A DNA stretch of 64,000 nt, taken from Theocolax elegans. Taxonomy: Eukaryota > Arthropoda > Insecta > Hymenoptera > Cerocephalidae. The notes beneath the pieces were generated by a model that searched no databases, had not been told where the DNA came from, and saw nothing but the letters and a program-made list of their open reading frames with translations. Positions within the stretch are counted from its first letter, which is position 1. Every line of letters begins with the position of its first letter. The stretch lies in the NCBI GenBank assembly GCA_026168455.1, contig CM047431.1, positions 20,324,502 to 20,388,501 on the forward strand. Direction: 5' to 3'. Position numbers and translations under genes: made by a program. Positions 10,515 through 23,151 of this stretch are shown piece after piece.

Positions 10515-11290
10515 CTACTTACCTATATTTGCTCCAACTACTGGTAACTACGAGGGTACCACCAGAGAGTTGGTTGTGTTGAGAGTTGGGTTCTCTCCAG
10601 AGTTTGTTGACACTTTTGGGCTAACATCCGAATAGCCCGTTTCTTTTTGGGTGAAGAACATGTTCATGGGTTTTTTGAGAGTTTATTGTGTTAAGTGTTC
10701 AGTGTTTATGTCTGTGGCTCCCTACAGGTGTCCCCCCTCGTCATCCGAACAGGCCTCACAAACGTGCAGCGACCCACTTCGGTCCTACTGTAGGAATGCC
10801 CCCCACCCGAAGCAGTAGGGTCCCATCTGGTCACTATCCGGCACTACTACTGGCGAGATTATACACTGACTGATAGGGCAGCCAGGCTTTGCTAGTTAGG
10901 CAGGTCCGGGCCCCTGTACTATTCATTGGCCTAGGAGTGTCTCAACCTAGTCTATCCTAGGGTGCCTCCATGGGTACCTCACCCGTCCGGTTGAGCAGTC
11001 TTGCTACGAGGAAGAAACACCCTCCGAGAGCCCCAGTTTGAGAAGATGTCTGTGTGCGTGTAAGTGTTTGTTTGTGTCATGTAGCGTGTATAGGTATAGG
11101 TGTAATGTTCACTGATAAGACCCCAGAGTGACCATACATAAGCCGCGCGGAGCATACCCGTTTATAGGGATCTCCTCGTTAACCGGCAAAACCCGTTTAT
11201 AGAGCTGCCTCTTTCATGCGCTTGGAAAGAGTCGTTTATAGACCTCCCATTCATACTTCACTGAGGCCCCACCAGTAAGACATGTGTGTG
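10515..11290 (-). other. GC-richer segment, probable LINE 5' leader
   Basis: Upstream of ORF1 on the minus strand and unlike the AT-rich surroundings. No coding frame recognised. Holds three spaced CGTTTATAG motifs between 11155 and 11240 and a short TG run near 11283. Confidence 0.4.
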
Positions 11291-12494
11291 TGTGTGTAAG
11301 TGATGTATTGTGAGCTGTTCCGTATCCTGGACATGAGTCTTTACATGGAATTCCCTTCCGGGCCAGAAATACCACGGCTTTTTAAAGAGATATTACTCCT
11401 CTATCCCTCTCTACCAATTACGTTGTTTCCAGTGACTTCCGGGCTTGGGACCGGCTTGCTAAGATTCAACTTATTCATTCCAAAAAAAATTGTTGAAAGT
11501 AACACAGAACTTTGTTGCGTAAACTAATGTGTAACTCATATGCGGGTGTTGGTTGGCAAAGAAAGAAATCTCTCTGTTACTGGCGCCTCTGATAACTACG
11601 GTATTTTTAAAGATTTTGGGTAACTGGTATGGAAAGAGGTCGCAAGATGGTTTTGGTACTGGCAAACACTACTAACAATTGTTAAGAAGATACTTGTATT
11701 TTAAAAACAATGCACATTACGAGAACAAGGACGCGGCGGGAATAGTTAACGAGATAGAAACAGCTTTGACATCGTTTACGGAAGAATCAATTTTGGAAGA
11801 CGTTCCGATCGTTTACGCTAAAAAAGTTCGACTGCTGTTAAAATACTGGGGTAAGAGATTGAAGCGGAATAATTTGGGTAACGTATATATAATACATTAA
11901 ACACTGCAGAGCAAATGATAAATATGATATTTCATAGAATATGGATAGCTAAACCAAATAACACAATTTACATTAATATATTTAATTAATATAACTACAG
12001 CTGTATCTCATATGATTTTTAATGATAATTATTTTAAAATATTCTGGAACAACAGGTGTTGTGTTAAATACATCATATATAAGAATAACAATTATTTACT
12101 ATTTATTTACCGTTTATTTATTATTTTACGAATCATTTATGGGCATGCCAATAAATGTTACTGCGCTGAACTCTATACACAATTAACCTATATGTCTTTA
12201 ATGATGATGAGAACAACGGTAATAATAGAGGTTATATTTTCCAGTCTGTTTAATTTTTGGTATCTGATTAAGCTTAGCATATACTACGAAAAACCACTTC
12301 AAAAATTTGCTTTCTAGCCTCAAATTAAGTATTGCAATCAACTAAATCAGATTTTTTTAAAAATCGACGCATTGGAGAGAATTTTCAAGGTTTTAGTGTT
12401 AGAATATTACTTTCCCTATAGTTTTCCTATATTTTGCTACCTTTTATTTTCAATATCCAGCAAGAATCGTCAGGTTACCATATTTCTATCGCAA
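11291..12494. other. Mostly unassigned; short ORF at 11679-11900
   Basis: 11679-11900 (+) is an open frame of 73 codons with an acidic helix-like middle and a basic end (KYWGKRLKRN). No family recognised. It could be part of the Polinton that follows, but its motifs do not match the integrase. The rest is AT-rich with no support for a gene. Confidence 0.35.
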
Positions 12495-12708
12495 GTTCTA
12501 CGATTTTGAAAAAGACAAAGTCGATTTACCCCACTGTGCGGCGTTTCAATAAATTTTCAAAAGAGCCAATGTTACATTACCGGTTTATCAACAAACGGAC
12601 AAAGGGAAAGAATTTGTTGGCGCCAGTGTGCATAGTTTTCTTGCGCAACACAGTATACGATTCAGGGTTGCTCAAAATCCTGACATAAGGCTGCAATCGT
12701 CGAACGTC
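12495..12708 (+). pseudogene. Polinton/Maverick integrase, catalytic-core remnant
   Basis: One plus-strand frame contains QTDKGKEFVG, then about 25 residues on an IKAAIVER block: the second acidic residue and the Glu region of a retroviral-type (DDE) integrase of the Polinton kind. An in-frame stop lies near 12540. The sequence is cut at 12708 by Gypsy-A; the rest of the core and the C-terminal domain resume at 37112. About ten residues' worth of bases near the join are missing even if the insertion is removed, so the copy was already decaying. Confidence 0.65.
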
Positions 12709-13285
12709 GTAACGGGCCTATTTTGATTCTTTACATAAAAATACATTTATACTAAGCAGGACCGTAATAAATGTATAAACTAGAAACGTCTGGGATAGAT
12801 TGGAAACAAATCCAGTGTTTCTTCTCATACCAGAGCGATTTCTGGATATTTTTAATGAAATAAGAGGTTGGATAGAGGTTCGAACGAATCCAACGTTCGG
12901 CCTCGCCCAATAAACTCTTTGGTGAATGTATATTAGAAAAATCAGGTAGATGTTGGAATAAATCCAGTATTCCACATCATCTGAGTATTTTTCTATGGAA
13001 AAAGGAAAGTTTGAATAATTCGGGTAGAAGAAAAAGCGAATCTAGCGCTCCTTTTCGTCCGAATGTATTCCAAGGAATGGGCTTTAAATGATAAAAGGAC
13101 TTAAGGAAAGATTGGAATGATTCTAGCATTCCATCTTATCCAAGTACTTTTAAATGAACATTACACCTCTAGCTGTTTAATCAAACTCAAAAGATTTTAA
13201 ATGGCAATAGAAATTTATTTCTAGAAGTGGCGAGGAGGGTGCTTCCTTCCTCGCCTTACAGCTCGAGGCGAATGCTGCTTTCGAC

Positions 13286-13385
13286 CAGGGTTGCCAGATG
13301 GCGATTTTTTCTCTTTGTTGCTCTTGCTTAATAAACATCAATATACGTAAGAGAGAAAAGGAAAAAAAATCGCCAATTGGCCACT
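13286..13385. mobile_element. 100-bp MITE inside the Gypsy-A 3' LTR
   Basis: Present in this LTR only. Flanked by ctgctttcgac at 13275-13285 and 13386-13396 (single copy in the other LTR). The ends are imperfect inverted repeats of about 24 bases beginning CAGGGTTGCCAGATGGCG and, from the other side, AGTGGCCAATTGGCG. No coding capacity. Confidence 0.7.
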
Positions 13386-13911
13386 CTGCTTTCGACAGCG
13401 AGACGGCCGGTTTTGTACATTTGGTTAGAGGTGGGGGCTGCTCTCCCACCTTTTTCGCACCTACAGCTGGAGTTTTCGGCTTCCCTCTCTTCTTATTGTC
13501 CTCTTTGTTATTTCGCATGATTTTGGCGCAGGATCATCAACCTTTCTGTCTTTATATTGATTTTCGTTAGTTTTTAAAATCTGACTTTTATATAAATATA
13601 ATAATTAACAAACGTGAAAAACAATCTTAATTTTAATTTTAATTGATAAAATTCATTTATACTTTAATTTATTGTTCAAATACTTATTTATTTTTTATTG
13701 CTTTTCTTACATATATTTTTTATATAAATATAATGTATAATTTAAAGAAATTTTATTAATATTGTCTATAAACAATATAAATTTGCAACTTAGTCAATTT
13801 TAGTCCTACTTCAATTTGCAAAATAAAAAAATTGTTAAATAAAATTATAAATTTTATCAATTTTGATTTATTAATTGTTTAAATACATTAATTTAAACAA
13901 TTAAAAAATCT

Positions 13912-13985
13912 TCCGAGAGTCGGGCTTGAACCCGGACCTCTTGCGTGGCGCGCTTACACTCTACCGCTTGAGGTATTACGCTATG
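13912..13985 (-). other. tRNA-like segment in the Gypsy-A 3' LTR
   Basis: Minus strand: A-box-like CTCAAGCGGTAGAGTGTAAG and B-box GGTTCAAGCCC about 30 bases apart, near the 5' start of the LTR in element orientation. Also present in the other LTR at 36991-37064. Confidence 0.6.
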
Positions 13986-14033
13986 TAACTGGAGCCTAAC
14001 CATACGTCTATATATATGGTTATGCCCGTCACA

Positions 14034-14131
14034 TCAACCCCCTTTAAATTTGTGAAAAATAAATGAAACACAAATTTATGGAAGAAAAAACTATCACTAT
14101 GTACCCCATATTACGCCCCTTTAAATTTGTG
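14034..14131 (-). other. Gypsy-A polypurine tract, duplicated
   Basis: Minus strand: AAATTTAAAGGGGGTTGA directly before the 3' LTR, and a second near-identical CACAAATTTAAAGGGG at 14116-14131. The one touching the LTR is the expected plus-strand primer. Confidence 0.6.
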
Positions 14132-14213
14132 TTCTTTTATGATTATATAATAACACTATCAGATAACATTTCTAAAAACTTTCATTAATTTTCAAATATA
14201 TATATATATATAT

Positions 14214-15868
14214 GGGTGGTTCTCTGTGACATCGAAGATGAAAAAAATAAATATTGCTATAACTGTGGGAATATGTTTTAGAGGTATCCAGTAGTTCTCC
14301 TGAATTTTTTCAGATTTTTTCTGGGCCATTATTTTAAGTTACAGAGAGTCAAAGTTGACATTTTAGCACGTTTTTGCATTATATGCCCATTTTCATGAAT
14401 TTTTAGCTCCCAGGGGATGCATTTTTCACTAAAAACATAAGTATGACTTTTTTTGTAAAATTTTCCGAACTTTTCATTAAAAATACTTTTAAAGATATAA
14501 ATGTATGCTGTCACACTCTTGTAAGCCATGTAAACCTTAAATAGTGAAAATCAGCAATTCTGCTCCGGACTCTGGTAACCTAATACTGTCTAAAAGATGT
14601 CTTTTTATAGTCAGAAACTGCCTAAAAATTTCCAGAGTGGGTCTAAATCATTAAGATCACTTATGGTCAAAATATCCGGGAAAAGTGCCCGAAATATTAA
14701 TAGAAATGTATATTTGTTGCCTTATAACGATGAATCTAGTAGCATGATCATTGCAAAAAATTTTGTGCACTTAACTTGGAGTGGTAGAAAAGTATCTCCA
14801 CTTGTTCCAGTATCCATCTAATCCCCTGTAAGCTGCTAAAACTACAAATATTATTATACAAATGTAAAAAATTAATTTTTAAACATTTATAATGCTGAAT
14901 TTTTAGTTTTACATCCCTTACAAGAATTATAATACTAATCTGAAGGATTACTATAAATATATAAACATCATTATTACAATAACTGAAACTACGTATTTAA
15001 TACAAAAGATATATAAATAAATCGGATATATAATAATAATGAATAATATGATAACGTGACAGTGACAAGTTTGTGAAATCTAAACAATGTATTGCTGAAT
15101 AATAATAATAATAATGTTGATACTTTAATAGTAATCCTTCAGATTAGTATTATAATTCTTGTAAGGGATGTAAAACTAAAAATCCAGCATTATAAATGTT
15201 TAAAAAATAATTTTTTATAATTTTATAATAATATTTGTATGTTTAGCATCTTACAGGGGATTAGAAGGATACTGAAACAAGTGGAGATACTTTTCTACCA
15301 CTCCAAGGTACGTGCACAAATTTTTTTGCAATGATCCTGCTACTAGATTCATCGTTATAAGGCAACAAATATACATTTCTATTAATATTTCGGGCACTTT
15401 TCCCGGATATTTTGACCATAAGTGATCTTAATGATTTAGACCCACTCTGGAAATTTTTAGGCAGTTTCTGACTATAAAAAGACATCTTTTAGACAGTATT
15501 AGGTTACCAGAGTCCGGAGCAGAATTGCTGATTTTCACTATTTAAGGTTTACATGGCTTACAAGAGTGTGACAGCATACATTTATATCTTTAAAAGTATT
15601 TTTAATGAAAAGTTCGGAAAATTTTACAAAAAAAGTCATACTTATGTTTTTAGCGAAAAATGCATCCCCTGGGAGCTAAAAATTCATGAAAATGGGCATA
15701 TAATGCAAAAACGTGCTAAAATGTCAACTTTGACTCTCTGTAACTTAAAATAATGGCCCAGAAAAAATCTGAAAAAATTCAGGAGAACTACTGGATACCT
15801 CTAAAACATATTCCCACAGTTATAGCAATATTTATTTTTTTCATCTTCGATGTCACAGAGAACCACCC
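14214..15868. mobile_element. Foldback element FB1 (1,655 bp)
   Basis: The two halves are near-perfect reverse complements: the first, from GGGTGGTTCTCTGTGACATC, is mirrored by the last, ending GATGTCACAGAGAACCACCC, with arms of about 0.8 kb around a centre near 15040-15120. It sits in a (TA)n run. Both arms contain the same two short frames (66 and 74 codons) in opposite orientation, with no recognised protein; these are not counted as genes. A fragment of the same family is at 39211-39473. Confidence 0.9.
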
Positions 15869-15929
15869 ATATATATATATATATATAGTTGCCTGATAAA
15901 ACGAATTCAATCCTTTTCTATATATAAAG

Positions 15930-16957
15930 TGTGACGTGCCAACCTTTCTTTGGGTTTTACCGTTACTATAGATTTTTGCTGCTTGTTATTAGATTAGATG
16001 TAAGTTAGGTACGAATAACCATCTATGCATCTATATCTTGTTGCAGACTTATTAATCCTGGTTTTATGTATAAATTGAGACACATTATATTAGCACACAT
16101 TGGCTATTATAACTGGAGTGTGTATTTGAATGTATTAATTAGTGTATCTTTTGTATGTATTATACACATTTCTGTCACCACGCATTGGGCCATAGAAACG
16201 GTAGTGTGTAATTTAATAATACTTAAATGAATAACTATAAATTTTTCATATATATATTTACAATATTTATTTATTTAATTTCATTACAAATCCTTATAAT
16301 AAAAGGACTTGTACTAATAAAACTATGAAATTTAATGTTAATGCTACGAAGACTTATATATCAATGAATCCTTGTATATAAATTTCCGTCCTTTATATAC
16401 TATCTTTACGTCATTAGTACAAATCCTTTTTAACCATTTTTCGTTATATTTTACATCAACTTCGTATTTTGATTTTTTATTTTAAATCATATTTTCTTTC
16501 TTGTTCCTATATACATATAATATTATCTAAATTTCTAATTATTTACAAGAAATAATTGCATATTTATTTTTATATCGTATGCATTTTTGTAATTATTTTT
16601 ATTTCTATAACTTTTTTATTAATTCTATAACCTCACTTATTTCTACACTTAAAAATAATCTTAAATTCATTTTTTCTATTTATAATTTAATTATTTATTT
16701 AATTATAAAATATTTATTTATAGTAAAACTGCAATTGCATTTTTATAATTTTAAATTTGCGCTTTAAATCGTGACGCGCTATAATTCTAGGAATTTACAT
16801 GTTAGTCAATTTCAGCTGACAATATTCTTGTGGATATTTACATTTATATATAGTTCATTGGTCTTTCTAAGAAATCTATTTTGATGCCCTATATCCTCTT
16901 TATATAAAATTACGTATTTATTAAATAATTTAATTATATGTAGTTATATACGTCACA
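15930..16957 (-). repeat. Gypsy-B 3' LTR (with internal deletion)
   Basis: Matches 23761-25023 but lacks about 235 bp that lie there between two copies of TTCTATTTACAAT, as expected for a deletion between short direct repeats. Confidence 0.9.
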
Positions 16958-16976
16958 TTACCCCCCCCTTAAATAA
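16958..16976 (-). other. Gypsy-B polypurine tract
   Basis: Minus strand AAGGGGGGGGTAA directly before the 3' LTR: plus-strand primer site. Confidence 0.8.
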
Positions 16977-17189
16977 TATTTAAATTTAACTAAATTTTAA
17001 TATTATTTAATATATTATAATCATTATTTTTTTTTATTACTTCACACAATTTATAAATATTATGTTGATCATTTGACAGTTATCATACAATAGATAGCTG
17101 TCTCAACCATACATAATTACTTATAGGTGGTTTCTATTACTACTAAATAATAACAATTTTTTTCTTTGTTTTCATTTTAGTTTTATTTA

Positions 17190-17736
17190 TTTCTGTATAT
17201 TTTTTTTTATAAGTTCTATTTCTTTTTTCTTTTTATTTATTTCTTTTTCTGCCTCATCTATTAATTTATTAAATTTTTCTTGGAGTGGCGTCCATTCTCC
17301 TTTCCTCTTTTTTGCTAAAAAATTTTTTCTTTTATTTTCACATTAGATAATTTGATAGACATCATTTATTAGACCTCTATCTCAATCTATATATATATAT
17401 ATATATACCTAAACGTTCCGGCACATATTCCTCCACCGCTGGTTTGGTGGAACGAGTTGTTCTCACCGGAAGACGAGCTATGATGGTTCTTAATTTAGGA
17501 TCCATCCTGTCCTTAGGTTTTCTTTGTGTCCATTTGTTACTTTTTTGTACCTTTAAAGTTTGGGTATATACCCCTGGACGGTAAAATGACCCCTCATCTT
17601 CTCGGTAAAAACATTCCTCGCTGGCCGTCTTTTTTCCTACCCAGTGTAATCGGGGTGGAAAATGAATGGCCTTTTCGCCAGTTTGCACTTGGGTACAACA
17701 TGTACCGAAATTTTGTATTTGTGTTGATTTGTCCAT
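17190..17736 (-). pseudogene. Gypsy-B extra ORF after integrase (STQ-rich plus coiled coil), broken
   Basis: Starts at 17736 with MDKSTQIQ and an N-terminal half rich in T-Q pairs (TCCTQVQT, VYTQTLKV, KWTQRK). The 119-codon frame runs into a (TA)n stretch at 17388-17407. A second frame at about 17335-17190 gives a Lys/Glu coiled-coil-like end (FNKLIDEAEKEINKKKKEIE). Gypsy-A has one ORF with the same order at 25122-25607, so these are probably one gene broken by the microsatellite. It lies where some gypsy elements have env, but no signal peptide or membrane segment is visible. No family recognised. Confidence 0.5.
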
Positions 17737-18095
17737 GATTACTAGTTAAACTTTGAGTTTTGAGTCTTATTTATACTTGTTTTGCAAAACTTTGCACCTT
17801 TTTCTTTTAAACAATATTCTTAGAAATTATTTGTTTTGATATCCAATTTCCAGAAATCTTCGTAATTTAGTTTTGATTTAACTTATAATAATGGTTATAT
17901 ATATTAAATTTTCTTGGAATATATATTTCAAAAATCCTAAGTTTATACAAAAATGTTTCAAATTTAATTCGATTTTATTTATAAAAAAAAATTTTTTGTT
18001 TTCTTTTCTTTATCCACAAAAATACTGTTAACGCTACAAAAAAAAAATTAATCTTCTTCTCTATAATATACTTTCATATTTGATACATGAAATTT

Positions 18096-19060
18096 TCATC
18101 TTTCAATTTTTGTTATGGGATCTACTAATAAATATGTATCATATCCTAATTTTTTCGCTATAATATACGGACCTTGCGCAACAGGCATAAATTTTGCAGT
18201 AATTTTATTTTCATTTTCCGATATATTTAATGCTTTAATTAATACATGATCATTTATTTTGAATTCATAATGTTTCTTATTTTTATTCTTATTTTTTGCT
18301 CTATTAATTAAAAAATTATGCATATGTTTTCTTGCATTATTTAATTTTTCTTCATATGTTAATTCATTATTTTGTAAGTTTATATATTTATCCCATACAC
18401 GAATTGGCTTCTTATTTAAAAATAATTCTATCGGTGTATAACCAGTTGTCTCATGTATTGTTTCATTTATTATTTTTTGTACATAATCTATTTCTTTTGC
18501 CCATCCAGTGTGTTTTTTCAAAATGGTACGGTAAATTCTCCCTATCTCACGATGAACCCTTTCAATAATATTACTTTGAGGGTGTCTTATTGAAGAAAAC
18601 ATAGGTTTTATATCATTTTTTGTTAAATAATCTATCCATTTATTACTTGTAAATTGAGTACCATGATCTGATAAAATAGCCTTAGGTTTCATAAATTTTT
18701 CAATATATTGATCTATTTTTCTAATCACGGATAACGTATTTGCTTTTTTCAACGGATATAATACAACATATTTACTAAATACATCTATCGTTGATAAAAT
18801 ATATTTTACCCCCCCCCCCCCTATAGAAGTAGGTAAAGGTCCGTAAAAATCAATCGATAATATTTCACCAGGATTTTGAACAAGAATTGGTTGAAATTTA
18901 GAGTGATACTTAATCGTAGAATATTTACTTTTTTGACATATATCACACGGTTTTATGTATTCACTAACTTTTTTTCTTAATTTTGGAACATAAAAAAATT
19001 ATAAAACCATTTTATATATTTTTCTTGGTCCTACATGACCATAAAATTCATGTAATAAAA
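18096..19060 (-). pseudogene. Gypsy-B integrase
   Basis: Inserts the cDNA copy. Zinc-binding domain: HEFYGH (H-x4-H) near 19050, then CDIC near 18945. Catalytic triad visible: D in SIDFYGPL (near 18860), D in ILSDHGTQF (near 18670), E in NIIERVHREIG (near 18560). The C-terminal part runs to 18096 with a family-typical LIKALN and AQGPYIIAKKLG. Breaks: stop at 18999 and a C-run at 18817-18826 (plus strand) that shifts the frame. Confidence 0.85.
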
Positions 19061-20923
19061 TTATAAATCTTTTCATTATTTTTTCTGGAATTATAATTTT
19101 CAAATTATTTCGTGATATTTTACAAACATATTCATTTGATATAACATATTTTTTAGAATTTTTTGATTCTATTTCATTTATTATTTTACCAATATATTCA
19201 TCCGATCTTTGTAATTTTTTCAAATTTTTAAAACTATCAATTAACTCTTTATCTATAGATTTTTTTATTATAGTTGCAATTATTATTTCTGCATCTTTTA
19301 AATAGTTTGATTCGTTTATATTTAACCGACTAAAATAATCAGCTGCTTTATTTTTATGTCCAGGTAAATATTCTGGTATTATATTTAAATCTTGAATTGA
19401 TAAATTCCATCTTCTTAAACGTGAATTTGTAAATTTACAATTTTGCAAAAATGATAAAGCTTCATGTTCTGTTCTAACTATAATCTTAGACGCGCCCCTT
19501 AAATACGTATCCAATTTAGTGCCCAGACTATTGCTAACATTTCTTTTTCTGTTGTAAAATAATTTACTTCACTACCTTTTAATGTACGACTAATATATGT
19601 TATTTGTTCTTCACCTTCTTCATCTAATTGTGATAAAATTCCGGCAATCGCGTAATCACTTGCATCCGTAGTTAATATATACGGTTTTTTCGGATTTACG
19701 AAATTTAATATTATCTTATCGTCAAATAATTCTTTTATTTTATCGAAAGCTTTTTGTTGCTCTTCCTTCCATTCATATCTTATATCCTTTTTTAGTAGTT
19801 TGAGAAGTGGAATAGTTTCTTTTGAATAATTTTTTGCAAATTTTGTGTAATAATTTAGAAACCCTAAGAAACTTTGTAATTCTTTAACATTTCTTGGCTC
19901 TTTAAAATTATTTACAGTTTTAATTTTGTCTGGATTTAATTTAATCCCTTTACTTGTTATTATATTACCTAAAATTTTAATTTCTTGTTTAACTATATTT
20001 GATTTCGCAAAATTTAATCTTAAATTACATTTTTCTAATCTATTAAAAAATATATCTAAATGTCGTAAATGATCTTCAAAATCTTTTGACATTATAAATA
20101 TATCATCTACAAATGATAATATAAAATCTAAATCTTGTATAGCTATATCAAGACCTCTTAATAATGCCGCACTACTTATTTTTATAGCAAATGGTACGAC
20201 ATTAAATTCATAAACCTTATTATCGAAAATAAAAGCAGTATATTTTTTACTTTCTTCCGTTAGCGCGATTTGCCAAGAACTATTTGATAAATCAAAATAA
20301 GACATAAAATCCCGATTTTTACATTGAATAAATATCTCTTCTACACCAGGTGGAGATTCATAATCATCTACGAGTTTATTATTTAATTTTCTTGCATCCA
20401 AACATATTCTTATTGATCCGTCTTTTTTAGGTACAATTACACAAGGATTTATATATGGGCTTGTAGATCGTCGAATAATACCGAAATCTAACATTTTTTT
20501 TACTTCCTTTTTCACTCTTTCACGATAGGCTATAGGTATAGGATATGGTTTTGAGTAATATGTTATTTCATTACGTATTTTTAATTGATACTTGAAATCT
20601 AGAAGTTGTCCTGGGGTTCTTTGGAATACGGTTTTATATTTATATATTAAGTTTTTTAATTTATTTTTCTGTGTATTATTTAAAATTACACTAGAATTTA
20701 TTTGATCATTGATTTCCTTTTCGGATATATCATAATCATAGTCTAAATTAGACGATTTATTGTTCCAATTGAATTCTAAATCTTTATTTTCTAGATCATC
20801 CTCAAGTTCAATTGACATAGTTTCATACTCTTTTGAGTTTATTTGTATTTCATTAAATTTTATATTACCGATCTTTTCCCCAACTTCGTATATAATTTCA
20901 TTATTAACCGTAACAATTAACAT
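19061..20923 (-). pseudogene. Gypsy-B reverse transcriptase and RNase H
   Basis: 474-codon frame (20923-19499) with KPYPIPIAYRE, the INPCVIVPKKDGSIRICLDA block and FVDD (near 20105) in the place of the usual YxDD; Phe there is also found in Gypsy-A, so it is a lineage trait and not damage. The RNase H region follows (ILTTDASDYA, FTTEKEMLAIVWAL), then after a frame change at 19499-19514 the RTEHEALSFL and YLPGHKNKAADYFSR blocks. Apart from that shift it looks recently active. Confidence 0.9.
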
Positions 20924-20929
20924 TTTTTA

Positions 20930-21402
20930 AATTTTTTGAGAATCATAACCTAATATACAAGGTCTTATTAATTTTGGTATTATTATAAATGTTAAAGTTT
21001 CCATTAATCCACCTATATTTGTTTTAAGTAAAACTTGTTGCTTAATTCGTGTTGATTTTAAACCCGTTGCACCTTTAATAATTTTTCCTGATATTGGTAA
21101 TGTAGGTTTATTTTTTAATTGATTTTTATTTTTATTATAAAATTCTTCTGATATGCAAGTTATTTCACTCCCAGTATCTATTAAGGCATTTATTTCTATT
21201 CCTTCAATTTTTATATTTATTTCAGGGCATTTCTCAATTATTTTTTCATTTTTAATATTTTCATTATTTGGTTCAATATCATAAATTAAATCTTCACGAG
21301 GATCTTGAAATATTGTATTTATTTCAATGTTTTTAGGTTCTTGAATTTTTTCAGTTGTATTTTGTGTTTTTTCCTTATCCGAGTTACAAAATACAACTCT
21401 TT
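20930..21402 (-). pseudogene. Gypsy-B protease domain
   Basis: Minus-strand frame containing the active-site loop INALIDTGSEITCIS, then a GKIIKGATGLKS block. It is reached by a -1 shift from gag at 21406-21412 and joins the RT frame after one TAA at 20927-20929 (QKI stop KMLIV). Retropepsin that matures Gag-Pol. Confidence 0.8.
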
Positions 21403-21412
21403 TTAGTTTCCC
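21354..21412 (-). promoter_or_regulatory. -1 ribosomal frameshift signal, Gypsy-B gag/pro
   Basis: Minus strand: slippery heptamer GGGAAAC at 21412-21406 in the X-XXY-YYZ phase of gag, followed at once by the gag stop TAA (21405-21403). After an 8-base spacer there is a perfect 12-bp stem GTTGTATTTTGT/ACAAAATACAAC (21397-21386 and 21365-21354) with a 20-base loop. A -1 shift enters the protease frame. Confidence 0.8.
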
Positions 21413-22703
21413 GAATCGGTTTTATGGATTTGTATGCTTGAATCATTTTTTAAACTTACGTCTAGTACATCTATATTATTATAATCATTTTCATATTTTT
21501 TTTCATATATTGGTTTAATTATTTTTTTTATTGGTTTAACCATTTCAATTGCATTTATCTCGGTTGAGTTTCTTTTATTTTCCCAAGATCTATTTTGTTT
21601 ATTATATCTTTCAAAATTTTCTTTTTGTTTATATTTATCTTTATATTTATCATTTTCATTATATCTATTTGGTTGTTCAATTTTCTTTTGAGAATTATCA
21701 TTCCTCTTTTCACGAATTTTATCTGCGTCAAAATCCGCTAGAATTTTAAATAAGTGACTTTTATTTTTTACTTGTTGTCCCAAAATTGCATATCGTATTG
21801 ATTTTTCAAAATGTTCACTAATTTTATTTACTATTTCTGTTTCAGAAAAATCCATATCTAATTCTTTTATTAAACCAAATATATATGTAGCATATTCTAC
21901 TCTTGACCATTTATTATATTCATTATATTGGCCAAATTCTACTTTCCTTTTTGCAGATCTTTGTAAAGTTTGATTCCAATATCTATCTTAAACACTTTAA
22001 TAAATTGATTAAATGTTTCTATTTCTGATTCTTGTATGTACCACCATTCTTTTGCTGAATCGATTAATGATTGTGATATGCTAGCACATATTTCATTAAA
22101 ATTTAAATTATAGTTATTAACATATTTTTCTAAATCGATTAAAAAACGCATTGGTCGTTCATAAGGCTGTCCCGAAAACTTTGGTAAATCAATTTTAATT
22201 TTAGGCATTGATTCAGTAGAATTAAATGTTTGATTATATTCAATTACTTTTTCATTTGATTCTTTAAAAGATTTTTCAAGATCTTGTATTCTCTTATCAT
22301 ATTCCAATTCCATTTCTTTTATTTTATTTGAAAAATAATTTTTTAATTCTAAATATAGATCATCATTTAAAACTAATACTTTTAATTAATTATTTTCTAT
22401 TCTCAATTTTTTAACTTCATTGTTTACCATTTTTAAATTATCAGATAACACTTCATTTTGTTCTATTAATTTTTGATTCAATAGATTAATATTTTCATTA
22501 CATTCTTTTCTATAATTATCAATTACATCTGTATTTTTATTTTGGTTTAATTCAATTTCTGTTTGTTTTTCATCTATTAACTTTAATTCTTCTGTAACAG
22601 CCTCCTCCCAAGCATTACGTTTTTTATCGATTTCAGTTATTTCTTCATTATTAAAAGAATTTTGCATATTTAACAAATATATACTTGATTTTCTTTTTGC
22701 CAT
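21403..22703 (-). pseudogene. Gypsy-B gag
   Basis: Three consecutive frames. 22703-22386: acidic/coiled-coil N-terminus starting MAKRKSSIYLL. 22313-21939: capsid-like part with LPKFSGQPYERPMRFL and SAKEWWYIQ. 21855-21403: Lys/Asn-rich basic tail ending SGN. Sequence between the frames (22314-22385, 21856-21938) reads as the same protein in shifted frames. No CCHC zinc knuckle is visible; a basic tail takes its place. Forms the particle and binds RNA. Confidence 0.8.
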
Positions 22704-23151
22704 TTTGAAAAATCTATATAATATAAATTCAATATCTATATATTAACAAGCAAGTTTAAAATATTAATATTTAATAAAATTTTTATATAATTAATACTTT
22801 ATGTTCGAGTTTATAATTAATCCAAATTTTATTTATCTATATTGATTAATTTTTATTTCATTTATTGTTTTGTTAAAATTTATATGCTTTAACTAATTTT
22901 TTATTGTTATAACTTATATATACTATCCATATAATAATTACTATATGTATTACCTATACATAAGCTATTAGTGCGAGTGAGAAACATTTGATTCTCGGTA
23001 TATTGACAGAGAGCGCGGTCGCATAGTCGTAACCACTGATTTTCTATAAATTCAATATCCTACGCTGCTAAACTCTTAGACAAACGCGCGAAAATTTATC
23101 ATTTTAAATTTTCTTAGTGTAAGTTTTCATTTGAGTTTTAATTTATTTATA

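Larger units (their letters stand above)
12709..14033 (-). repeat. Gypsy-A 3' LTR
   Basis: Pairs with 35891-37111 along its length with scattered substitutions, plus a 100-bp insertion (13286-13385) and a second copy of 11 target bases. Ends GCCCGTCACA at 14033. Confidence 0.9.

Noticed and set aside
10688..10873. Open frame of 61 codons in the GC-richer segment
   Set aside because: No homology signal; it lies in the probable LINE leader.
14329..15753. Frames of 66 and 74 codons repeated in inverted orientation
   Set aside because: They are the two arms of a palindrome; no recognisable protein, and a fragment copy at 39211 does not keep the frame.
17377..17736. Env gene of Gypsy-B
   Set aside because: No signal peptide, membrane span or cleavage site; it matches the extra ORF of Gypsy-A.
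19499..20923. FVDD in RT taken as a disabling mutation of YxDD
   Set aside because: The related Gypsy-A also has FVDD, so Phe is a lineage feature.
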